Assembly: GCA_963556495.2 (NCBI GenBank)
Contig: OY747715.1
Coordinates: forward strand, 12,513,239 to 12,577,238
Origin: Valencia hispanica
Lineage: Eukaryota > Chordata > Actinopteri > Cyprinodontiformes > Valenciidae
Reading direction: 5' to 3'
DNA: 64,000 nucleotides
Part shown: positions 54,663 through 64,000 of the stretch, piece after piece
Layout: every line of letters begins with the position of its first letter
How positions within the stretch are numbered: position 1 is the first letter of the stretch
Program-made: the position numbers and the translations under genes
Notes under the pieces: generated by a model
Databases searched by the model: none
Seen by the model: the letters and a program-made list of their open reading frames with translations, nothing else
Told to the model about the DNA's origin: nothing

Positions 54663-55984
54663 GTATATTATCGCTCTTATCATTTCTTTATTTCACGTTC
54701 CTCCTGCAGACAATATTTCCCATTTGAGAACTGCTTCCATTGTTGTTGAGCTTGTTGATTTGGTTTTATTGTCCGCTTGTTTGTATTACAGTATTGTATT
54801 ACTATATGTGCGACTTGTTTTCTGTTGGTTTGTTGCACACTTTTATTTGATTTAATCATTTTGTAGAAGGAAGCAAAGACGAGCTAAAGACAGAGAAGGA
54901 GCCAGCAGCAGCAGAGCTTTTCCAATCGAACATGGAAATTGGTCACAGTTATTAAAGTAGAATTGTTTTGTGCTAGATATTGCTAAAGAAGTAAACACTT
55001 CTGTAACCCTCTTGATGCAGCATGACTTGATGCCCAGTTGTTTGCATAAGGATATTTAGTTTGTGTTTTGTATTTTTAGTTTACAATAATCATACTTTGC
55101 ACACTTAATTCTGATGTCATGATTTTGTAGAGGGTAGGAGAGATGACCTAAAAAGATGAGATGTAGTTGCAGCACCAGTAGAAGCACCAGCATCATCATT
55201 AGCCATGTGAACTGGCAACAATTAAATATTCTAATATTGTGCTGTAGATAATTAATAGGAAAAGGTCCTTTAATTCCAACTATCATAATACCTACTTAAA
55301 TACAGATAGAAGCAAATTCAAAACTGGTCAATAGTGCATCATTAAATACATAATAAAATAAAATAAGTAAAGATTTGCTTTACCTAATTTGCTCATTTAC
55401 CATTTTGGAATTATTGACAGAGCCAAACAGACTATCCAAGACAGTAACAATGATGAAAGAAAACCAAGTGATGAGAGGGAGAAGAGGAGAGACAACAGCT
55501 AGAAATAAAGACAGGGAGAGACAGCAATAGGTGAATAGTGTATAAATGATAGTATGTGCATGCCGTTTGTGAGCGATCTAATTCTAAATAAAAAACTGGA
55601 GGAGTTCACTGGTGGAAGGAGAGATGGAAAAAGCAAAGACAAATGGGAAAACGTAAGGGACATTCAAGTAAAGAAGAGAAAAGGGAGACCAACAGAAGCA
55701 AGAGAAGAAAGATTGATCGAACTAAATTATTGTTTGGTTTTGCTGTTTTCACAAAACATTAAACATTAACATTAGATTGAGCATTGGATATTTCACTAGC
55801 TCGGACCAGAGAACTGAATTTAAAAGTTTATTGAAGGAATGGGATGAGGGATGAAAGATCTGGGGAGATGCGATGATGGAGGCTAGGAAGAAGACTCAGT
55901 GTGGGGGTGCAGTCGTCAGGAATTCGTCTTTCCCGAGCCTGCTCAGGACCCCCCCAGACAAAACCCGAAAGAGAGTTGCTAGGA
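54663..55984. other. intergenic, with a diverged 260 bp duplication
   Basis: Segments 54836-55000 and 55096-55260 share an order of words: TTTGCACACTT, ATTTTGTAGA followed by AG-rich coding-like sequence, GCAGCA(CC)AG, then GTTATTAAA/ATTAAATATT. No gene is established. The frame 55554-55769 is Lys/Glu-rich with no known domain. Confidence 0.45.
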
Positions 55985-56345
55985 CTATGAGTGGATATAG
56001 GAATATGAGGATGCAGGAATGAGGTCATGAGGGAGGGAACGTAGGGAGGGGGATGGATGGATGGAAGGGATGAGTGAGGAGATGAAGGGATGTGAGGATG
56101 AAGGGATGATCGGATGTGAGAATGAAGGGATGAGGGAAGGGATGAGGGAGGGGATGAAGGGATGGGAGGATGAAGGGATGTAGGGAGGGGAGGATGGATG
56201 TAGGGAGGGGATGAAGGGATGAGGGAAGGAATGTAGGGAGGGGATGGAGGGATGAGGCAAGTGATGTAGAGAGGGGATGGAGGGTTGAGGGAAGGGATTT
56301 AGGGAGGGGATGGGAGGGAGAAGATGAAGGGATGAGGATACGAGG
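55985..56345. repeat. GGGATGAGGGAGG-type minisatellite
   Basis: Degenerate units such as GGGATGAAGGGATG and GTAGGGAGGGGATGGA repeat for about 350 bp, strongly purine-biased on the plus strand. The minus-strand proline/serine frame over it is a by-product. Confidence 0.9.
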
Positions 56346-56600
56346 ATTTCAATTTTATTTATATAGTAATCCCAGCAGATTACATCCAGTCATTGACTGG
56401 CAGTTGTGCCCCGTTGATGTAGGCTCCAACCACAGCAATCCCTCACACTGAGCAAGCATGTAGCGACAGTGGAGAGGAAAACTCCCCTTTAACAGGAAGA
56501 AACCTCCAGCAGAACCATGGCTCAGTATAAGCGGCCGTCTGCCACGATCGTATGGGGGTTCGAGAAGACACTGCAGAAACGAAGAAAGAACAAAAGAACT
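56346..56600 (-). repeat. dispersed repeat F, copy 1 (minus)
   Basis: On the minus strand it reads CTTCTCGAACCCCCATACGA, CGTGGCAGACGGC, GGTTCTGCTGGAGGTTTCTT, TTGGAGCCTACATCAACGGG, CTGCCAGTCAATGAC, and ends ACTATATAAATAAAATTGA. This matches copy 2 at 59579-59937. The A-rich, TTGAA-type 3' tail suggests a LINE or LINE-mobilised repeat. Confidence 0.75.
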
Positions 56601-57855
56601 GATGCAAGTGTACTTTCTATATTAAAGTAAAAAGTATGAGGCCAATTAGAGGGTCGAGAAGGGAGGGGTGCTAAATTGATCGAGACAAACGCGGAGCGCT
56701 AGGCGGGCGGAGTTTATATAGACTGCAGAGGACTTAGATATGCGATCCATCCGGGTGTGAGACGCCAGATAAATCGAGTTTGGGTAGATTGATGGTTGGG
56801 AAGTGGATTTTGGGGCGTGGTCCTGCTCCCGAATTTAAGTTAACACATTAACTCCATAAATTTATAAGCCATTGTATATTTGATGACACACTACACTGTT
56901 TTGACATGCATGCATTGAAAATAAATTATAATATATGTACCTTACTATGTATGCTATAGTCTATAATCTATTGTCACATTTTTTTTCTTTTACAAAAATA
57001 TATCTTTTCTGGGCTAGGCCTAGGTGCTCCTTAAAGGCTGCAGACTCCCCTGTAATCCTTACATTACTTGAGTAAGTTAAATCAATACTACATCAACTCC
57101 CCTCGCCCTTCTCTTTTGTAGATGCTACCTATACCTCCAAGAGAACATTATCCATTACTTGTCAAATAAACATGACTCTTTCCAACAGTCAGTTCAATGT
57201 TTGGCTTTTGCACCAGAGAGCAAAACAAAAACTTAGAAGCATGACAAGAAGCTATTTACTTCCAGAATCAAGTGGAATAAAAGATCCTTCTCCGGTTTTT
57301 CCAATTTTGTAGGGCTTACAAAATTATCCCAAATAATCAAAGGAAATAAAAAAACAAATGCAGTCTACATTTTGTAGTGAATAGAGGTTCTGAAAAGGGC
57401 TTAGTACAATTTTACTTTGATATGTAGGTATCTCTGTATGTATGTATGTTTCCATGATCGCCTCCACAGCAACTTTCTATCATCTTTTATGCCTGTTTCC
57501 ATGGTTACAGCTCTTACCGCTGTAGTGAATTCCCCAAATTTTCTCTCACCTCAACACTTCCCATGACCTGCCAGGAGAGAGAGCGATTACCACAGCTTCC
57601 GCCAGTGTAATCATACATCCGTTCTGAGCAGACCAAGTTGAAGCCTGCAGCTCTGCAAAGAAGGCACGCTGAAATAACACGCAGTCTACATCTTCACAAG
57701 GGTGAACGAAGTGTCCGTATATGAGGCCATTACAAGGCAAACAGGCAGGATGGTTACAGTTCTGAATGACTGCACATATTCAAGATTAATTGAACAAGAA
57801 ATGAAAAACACATTTATATTCAGTACTGATTGAAAGCTAAAAGTTTAGAAGACTC
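56601..57855. other. intergenic region
   Basis: No gene or bounded element is identified. A short TATGTATG run is at 57437-57449. Confidence 0.45.
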
Positions 57856-58029
57856 ATCTAAGGCACTCCACCCTTTTCCAGTGCACGGCCATGGTCTTGG
57901 ATTTGGATGTGCTGACTCTCATCCCAGCCGCTTCACACTCGGCTGCGAACCACTCCAGTGAAAGCTGCAGATCATGTTCCAATGAAGCCAACAGGACCAG
58001 ATCATCTGCAAAAAGCAGAGACCCAAATC
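57856..58029 (-). pseudogene. LINE reverse transcriptase fragment (FADD)
   Basis: The minus strand encodes FGSLLFADDLVLLASLEHDL followed by FAAECEAAGMRVSTSKSKTM. LLFADD is the RT catalytic motif C, and the AAECEAAGMRISTSKSE words are typical of a distinct fish LINE group, not the Rex1/L2 elements elsewhere in this window. Only about 58 codons remain, with no upstream RT motifs, so this is a short relic. Confidence 0.8.
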
Positions 58030-59079
58030 TAACATGAAAATGCAGTAAGAAAATAGTAAAAACAAATGCAAAAGACACAATGATTTACAAACATGTCATG
58101 AAATAGTAAAATATGCAATATACAAATCAATTCAGTTTGTGTACACATTATCGTTCCTTTTTGATAAAGCTTATAGAGTGGCTAAGGTCCCCCTGAGCCA
58201 TCTCTGTAGTTATGCTGCTATAGGCTTAGACTGCTGGAGGACAGACTGGACACTTTTTTTCCCTCTACTGCTCTACAGGTGTTATTTGCTGTTATTTTGA
58301 CTGTTAACTTTGTTTTCTCTCCATAGAAGCTACACCTGGTCTGGTATCCTGCTTAGCTGCAATGCCCTGTTGGATGGGGGGCATTCCATTAACTGAGCAT
58401 CCCCCGTGTCCTGTTATCAACTTTCTTTAACATAGAAAGTTTTTATTTTTTACGTCTCCTGTTTGGCAGTGTGTAACTCAGAATTGGTGTTTGAGTACCA
58501 AGTAGAAGCCCAACAGAATTACTTTCACAAGCGGAGCAGTACAGCTTTTGCTATAGTACTCCACTTGATATATGTGTGAAGAATCTTTAGTATGAATTGC
58601 TGGGGTTTTTATTTCCTGATGTTATGGACACAGAGACGGAAAATTAAAGGGAAAAAAGAAAGAAGATGAAGAAGAGAGGTAGGAAACAAAAAGTTATGAG
58701 AGAGGGTGAGTTGAAAATACAAGAGAGGAAAGGGAACAAAGAAAACATTGAAGTCTGCCTCCATACCCACAGGACGGCAGAGTGAGGGGAAAAAACAAAA
58801 CACAAAAAAGGAACATCGACAAAACAACCACAACCACATCACACAAAAATGGATATAAAAATACAACAATGTCACAGAAAACCTCATGGTACCAATTAAT
58901 CAAGCTCTAGTAATGATAACCTCAGCCCAAGAATATATCTGTAAACACCAGAGACCCCACACCTATGTGTGTGTGTGAGCATGCTAGTGCATATAAGGTT
59001 TCTCCATAAGAGTGTTCGATAGCTGGTGTGAGCAGGCATCAATCTGTCTCCCAGGAATCGATGCAGAGATGAAGGAGAT
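58030..59079. other. intergenic, repeat-like
   Basis: The part 58180-58420 (TGCTGCTATAGGC, CCCTCTACTGCTC, TACACCTGGTCTGG) has the look of a common fish repeat, probably LINE 5' sequence. No coding frame is supported. Confidence 0.4.
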
Positions 59080-59517
59080 CGGAGCCAAGACGTCCAAAGG
59101 ACCCCCAGAGCCCCAGGCGGACCCGGGCGGGGCCGACCGCATCCCCCAAGAGAGGAGCAAAGGATAACCCCAGGGGAACGTCCAGCGGCTACTATGCAGG
59201 GGCCCGGGGGGCAGCAGTGACGAGCCCACGGGCCCCGCCGGCAACCAGCCGCGCCAGGGCGGGAGCCGGGGCCCAGTGGCGCCCCGCCCCCCAGCAGGGA
59301 CCCGACAAGGGACTGGCCGACGAGGGGCCCCTGGCACCGCGGGGGCCGTGCCCGGCCGCCACGCGCCACCAACGCCCTGGGCCAATCCCGACCGCCAACA
59401 TCCCAGCGCCCCACCCCTGCCCCACGTCGGGGCGCCTCACTGATAGCCGCAGCGGACGGACAGCCTCCCCAGGCCAAGCTCAGCCAGCACCTGGACACCA
59501 AGTTGTACCAGCTCCCG

Positions 59518-59520
<3 letters not shown>
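59080..59520. repeat. GC-rich block
   Basis: A sharp change to very GC-rich, CpG-containing sequence, with words such as CCCCAGAGCCCCAGGC and GGGCGGGGCC. Several long open frames on both strands are due to GC content. It ends exactly at a poly-A/TA tract, so it may be a mobilised repeat rather than a promoter island. Confidence 0.55.
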
Positions 59521-59570
<50 letters not shown>

Positions 59571-59571
59571 T
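59521..59571. repeat. (A)n(TA)n tract
   Basis: A run of about 28 A residues followed by TA repeats, between the GC-rich block and repeat F copy 2. Confidence 0.95.
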
Positions 59572-59578
59572 AGAAAGT

Positions 59579-59937
59579 TCTTTCTGTGTCTCTGCTGTGT
59601 CTTCTCAAACCCCCAGACGGTCGTGGCAGATGGCTGCTCGTACTGAGCCAGGTTCTGCAGAAGATTTCTTTCTATTAAGATGAATACGTTTTTCCTTTCC
59701 ACTGTTGCTACATGCTTGTTCAGTATGATGGATTGATGAGGGATTGCTATGGTTGGAGTCTGCATCAACAGGGCGCAACTGCCAGTCAATGATTCGATGC
59801 AATCTACTGGGATTCAATAGATCGAAAACTTTTAAACTGTTTGGAATGTTTGTATGACTGTATTTAAATGACTTTTCTTGTGATCACATCTGTTGTGAAT
59901 CGGAGCTATATTAATAAACTGAATTGAATTAAATTTT
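59579..59937 (+). repeat. dispersed repeat F, copy 2 (plus)
   Basis: Matches repeat F copy 1 on the opposite strand (AACCCCCAGACGGTCGTGGC, GGTTGGAGTCTGCATCAACA, CTGCCAGTCAATGATTCGAT). It extends further 3' and ends AATAAACTGAATTGAATTAA, a LINE-like tail. Confidence 0.75.
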
Positions 59938-62193
59938 ATGTATTTTATTTTATTGGCTTCCAAGAATCCAACGAGGTATCGCTCATTTAAATTGACCAAT
60001 CCGGTGCGAGGGTAGGTCTTTGCGTAAAATAAAACTACTAGCCGGCAAGACAGCCACAGGACGCATGAGGGCGCAAGACGCACAATACAAAAATATACAT
60101 ATAACCTTATTGCATTATGATCAGATTTTTTTTTTTTTCAAAAATGCCCAAAAGTGTTTATTTTAGGACTACTGAACACTATGGGACATTAAAAGGAAAA
60201 ATATAACTTTTACATGACAAAAATTTAAATGGCACTATTTGTGCCAAACTGTGCCAGACTGGACACCTCGCCTGACTTGCCTGTACTAAAACCTCTCTAG
60301 TTTTGTCCTGCTTCACATAATCAGTATCAAATTTTGCAGAAATAAAGTCCACATGTCGTATTTACATTTTATTGAGTAACCACTGCCATTCAAGCAATAT
60401 CCATAGAGTTTTTCAATATAAAACATGTTTGTTTTTTAAGGCGGAGCAAAAAACCCAAAACATTTCTGCTGTGTTCCATCTTCAGTTTCTCCTAACCAGA
60501 AACAGATAACATGCATAATGATACATCTATCAATTCTACTCAATGTTACCTTTACAATGACACAAAATGGTTCAAATACTCCTTTTGGTTGCTGAAATAT
60601 CCTAATTTTTCATGGGTAAGCATTTTTCGAGAAACAGGCTTCAAAATAGGCCTAGGCTATTAGACAAGAATTAACAAGTTAATTAACATTAATTAAAAGA
60701 CAAGAATTAACAAGTTGAATCTCCAATCGCATTAAGAAGCATCAATTCTATAATAACAGTAAGTAACTGTCATAATGAACAGTTCTTTAAAGACTCTGAA
60801 GCAGCAACAATCACAGACCAGCGAGAGAGTTTTGAAAAGTTTATAAAAAAGGTTTAGGAAGTGGGGGGACGTCGTCAGGAGAATCAGTGGTATTGAATAG
60901 ATTAGGTAAGTTATTGATTGATTAGAAGAACGAGAAGTAGTGAGAGGCTGATGAGGTGAGCTTATGTTTCCAGCGAGGCGTTGAGTTTCAAGGGAAGGTA
61001 AGTGGAATTCAGCAGCTGAGGTTGGCTGAGAGAGGGTGAGTAGAGTGATGATTGATCTGGTGCTTTTTCTATTGTAGATGTGGATGCATCTGAGGATTGC
61101 AGGACATCCAGTGGTGCAAGACCAGATACGTTTTTCTCCAGGAGATAGAAAATGGAGCAGATGGAGGGTGACCAAGGGAGGTGGTGCAGAGCATAGAGAG
61201 TTCAGAGCGGTAGGAGGAACAGAAACCCAGCGGGCTCGTCAAGGAGATCAGGATCTACAACGAGGACAACTACACTGTTGTCCTTGTTAAGGTAAAATAA
61301 TCTTTAAGTTAATCAGGAGTGGGTGCTAAGAGGCCTGTTACTCATCTGGTGCTAGTCTCAGGAAACCGCTCCTCTTTTAAACACCTCCTTGATGAGGGCT
61401 GATTAGAACCAGCATAGAGGTAGGAAAGACACACAGCCTGCCTGCACACCCTAACTCACAGCACACAACCACTAGATGCTGAGATGAAGCCTCGTGGTGA
61501 ACTGAAGCTTTCAGTCTAATGGGTCGACTCATGAGCCAACACTTTATTGTGCTTCATCTGCGCCATCGAGTGTACAAGTAAAACAGCCACAGTGATTATA
61601 ATGATGTGTGTGAACCTTTAAACTGAATAAATACATGAATGATGTTTGTGATGGCAATATATGAATTCTGAAAATGGTCTGAATATTGTCTTAATCTGTA
61701 TTGATGATGCAATGTCTGGTACAAAAGAAAAAGAGGAAACTAATGAGTGTTTTGGTATGAATGGGTTTGTGTTATTGTGTAATTGTGCATATGTCACGAG
61801 GGAGAAAATTTGTACTCAAAAATAAAAGCTTTTCCACTATGCTGGGCTTCAGGCAGTTCCTCTGTTTTGAAGGGATTTAGCCTTCCATAGAACAAATACC
61901 CTTTCAGAGACCACAGATAAGCATGAGCAAGTTTATAAAAGTTGGAATAATCATTTTTCTGTCCTTCAATACAGTCTTCCAATGTTACAATATGAAGGAA
62001 TATTTGCATCCTAAAATAACTTAGCCGAGCTTGGTCCTCCTTGGTTAGTCTTTTTGTTTTTCATGTGGAGCTCCATAATGCTTCAGTAAACAAAACACGT
62101 TTCAAAACACTAGAGATTAAATTTACATTTCAATCTTAGTATACCACTTTATTTTAAATAACTGCACAGTACTTTGGTTTTGTAATTTCGTCC
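59938..62193. other. intergenic region
   Basis: I see no supported gene in this 2.2 kb. Frames at 60732-61175 (minus) and 61078-61290 (plus) lack recognisable domains. Confidence 0.45.
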
Positions 62194-62702
62194 TTAAAGG
62201 GGCTATATATGCAACTTTTCCCCCAAAATAGACATAACGATACCCTTTTTATTTGATAATTTATGACTCAAACATCTCCTGATGTGCATACTGACACCTT
62301 GTCAGCTCACAGTGGGTGCACCTATAAGCCTGTATCCATTTTTTTCCTATTTTCTGTCGGGTCTGATTTCCCTGCGCTGTCTGCGGATGTGACGTCAAGC
62401 GCGTTCATGTTAAATGTTTCAGATCACTTTGCCACCACCGCTAGTCAGCACTCGCAAGCAGTTCAATGGATTGTGCGAATACACAGAAGAGACCAAGGAC
62501 AACTCTGACACCAACAGTAACTCCACATAAGGTTAAAAAAGTTAAACCCCTGACAAGTGCCCAAAAAAGATCGACGATTGAGAGCGACCGGCGTAGGAGC
62601 GCGCGCTGTGAGAGCGAGCAGAAAGGAAGAGCAGTTCCGTGTTTTGGTCACGGGTGTCAGTCCCGAGTTTACATTTCAGAAAATTGCAAATAGCCCCTTT
62701 AA
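62194..62702. mobile_element. TTAA-flanked MITE (Kolobok-like ends)
   Basis: TTAAAGGGGCTAT at 62194-62206 and its exact complement ending at 62702 are inverted ends; ATGCAA/TTGCAA extends the match inward. TTAA lies at both edges. Purine-first ends after TTAA fit Kolobok. A Lys/Arg-rich open frame (62466-62693: KKVKPLTSAQKR, ESDRRRSAR) lies inside and might be a transposon-derived exon, but I cannot assign it. Confidence 0.8.
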
Positions 62703-63059
62703 TGTACATATATTATTCTTAATTCAGTTTTAATACTTTTCTTGTGTGTTACCTGTTACAGCTGAATTCTCTCTTTGTGGGACAACAAAGGATTTTTCTT
62801 TTTTTCAAGAAGAAAGAAATAAGAACACAGGATTTGCTGTGAAGTTTTTTGATTATATTGTTACTGATAATTTATTACTATGTGGAAATCTTATCAGGGG
62901 AAATTATCAAAATGTTAGCTGACACAGGGAAATCTCTTCTTTAGTTCCATCACAAAAAAGACGCTCAAATAGATTCCAAACACACATGCGATGTAATCCT
63001 AAGGCATCTAAATGTGATGGGGAAACAGCAGCGTCTTTGTTGTCTCTTATCAAATAAAA
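62703..63059. other. intergenic region
   Basis: Nothing recognised. Confidence 0.45.
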
Positions 63060-63140
63060 TAAATTAAAATCTAACTTTTTTTATAAAGCGCTTTTCATAC
63101 AAAATAGCATCTCAAAGTGCTTTACAGATTAAAATGACCG
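63060..63140 (-). repeat. LINE/SINE 3' tail fragment (minus)
   Basis: On the minus strand, TGTAAAGCACTTTGAGATGC followed by GAAAAGCGCTTTATAAA has the form of an L2-type 3' tail, comparable to the tail at 52996. Confidence 0.55.
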
Positions 63141-63279
63141 CACATAACCCCCCCACCCCCACCATTGTTTTGCTTCTTTGCTTCATAGTCATGCTGTGCT
63201 ACGTTTTCCTTCTAGTTTGTTTTATTCTTACGTTTCCTTTCTCCTGGAAACATTTTCAAAGATGATTGATTAGCACCTT

Positions 63280-63912
63280 TGTCATGGTTCCAGGGTGTTT
63301 GTGTTTTGTTAATTTTCCTTATTTAGTTCTATTATGTTAGTTGTTCTTTGTCTCCCTCTGGTGGTCTTGTGTTTGTTTGCAGTTGTTTGTGTTAATCTCT
63401 TTTCCCCAAGTTCATACTTATCCTTCATTAGTCCCAGTGGTTATATTTTATTCCTCCTTTTGTTTTCCGGTGTTTCATTAGATTCCCTTCCAGATTTATC
63501 TTTAGTTTCTTAAGAGTCTTCTGTCTCCCAGTTGATTACTTCCACCTGCTCTCTACCTCCCACCTGCATCTGCTCCCACTAATTGATCATTGGTCTTCTC
63601 AGTCACTTCCTCATTTCCTCCTCAGTATAAATTCGGTCCTCTCTCAGTCACTACTCGCTGGTCCGTCGTCGTTCTTCCCTTGCCGGTTCCTGCCCTCGTT
63701 GTTGCCCATCCTGGTTCCTGTTTTTCCCTATTTGCTGCCATTCTTCCCTCTCTGGTTCCTGCCTTCCTGGTTGCCCGTCTGGTTCCTGTTTTTTTCCCGT
63801 TTGCTGCCTTTTGATCCTCCTCAGTTATGTAAGTTCCTTGTCCTTGTTTTCATTAAATCATTTTGTTTATACTTGCTGCATTTTGGGTCCTCCTTAACGT
63901 CGAAACATGACA
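63280..63912 (+). repeat. solo LTR E, copy 2 (633 bp)
   Basis: TGTCATG starts it and CATGACA ends it, with an exact 5 bp duplication ACCTT (63275-63279, 63913-63917). CAGTATAAATTCGG near 63624 is TATA-like. It is about 130 bp longer than copy 1, with extra CTGGTTCCTG-type repeated words near 63685-63790. The single LTR with matching flanks indicates LTR-LTR recombination. Confidence 0.9.
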
Positions 63913-63916
63913 ACCT

Positions 63917-64000
63917 TTAAAGGGATAGTTCGCATTTTTAGACATGAAGTTGTATCCCATCCTCACCATCAGCATAGTGCATATACACTGACCCACTGTG
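63917..64000. mobile_element. TTAA MITE, left end only
   Basis: TTAAAGGGATAGTTCGCATT is the end of a very common teleost TTAA-flanked MITE. It begins in the bases used as the ACCTT duplication of LTR E and runs off the window. Confidence 0.65.

Noticed and set aside
55985..56260. Pro/Ser/His-rich 91-codon minus-strand frame
   Set aside because: It is the translation of a purine-rich minisatellite; no start context or domain.
58896..59789. 297-codon minus-strand frame with a Gly/Arg/Pro-rich centre
   Set aside because: It runs across a poly-A/TA tract (giving YIYIYIFFFFF) and a GC-rich block; openness is from composition.

Overview
This 64 kb window looks like intergenic DNA from a ray-finned (teleost) fish. 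The evidence is the mixture of elements: Ty3/gypsy, Rex1- and L2-like LINEs, several Tc1 families, hAT, PIF/Harbinger, piggyBac and TTAA-flanked elements. It is AT-rich and carries CA, TA, CT and TCTG microsatellites. There are no operons, bacterial ribosome binding sites or CRISPR arrays, and I found no convincing host protein-coding gene, tRNA or rRNA. The sequence is essentially a layered stack of mobile elements.

Layout. 1-9.55 kb: two Ty3/gypsy elements in the same orientation. The first has broken pol plus a 488 bp 3' LTR; the second has broken gag-pol plus a 1.5 kb 3' LTR. 9.6-16.5 kb: a TTAA-flanked MITE, Tc1 remnants and a 727 bp PIF/Harbinger-like element with TTA duplications. 16.5-22.7 kb: unassigned AT-rich DNA, a GCTAGCAT-rich minisatellite, a Harbinger element carrying a MADF-like exon, and a 543 bp inverted-repeat element ending in a 23 bp hairpin. 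22.7-26.8 kb: two LTR-like repeats head to head, one interrupted by a 1.25 kb hAT with an 8 bp duplication. 28.4-29.8 kb: a non-autonomous LTR element; a solo LTR of the same family sits at 37.4 kb. 35.1-36.5 kb: a third copy of the LTR-like repeat. 38.9-44 kb: a Rex1-like LINE broken by a 128 bp insert and a piggyBac transposase. 44.6-46.8 kb: three hAT elements nested inside one another. 48.9-54.7 kb: an intact 347-residue Tc1-type transposase (DD38E spacing), an L2-like LINE and a dead Tc1 split by two LTR insertions. 56-64 kb: a minisatellite, LINE fragments, a GC-rich block, a TTAA MITE and a 633 bp solo LTR.

Nothing works together as a pathway; the genes visible are transposition genes, almost all inactivated. 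The exception is the Tc1 transposase at 49.1-50.1 kb, which is open from ATG to stop with its D, D and E residues but has lost one terminal repeat. I did not find an undescribed biological system. The most informative features are the nested insertions with readable target-site duplications, which give a relative order of events. Family names rest on motif recognition from memory, not on a database search.
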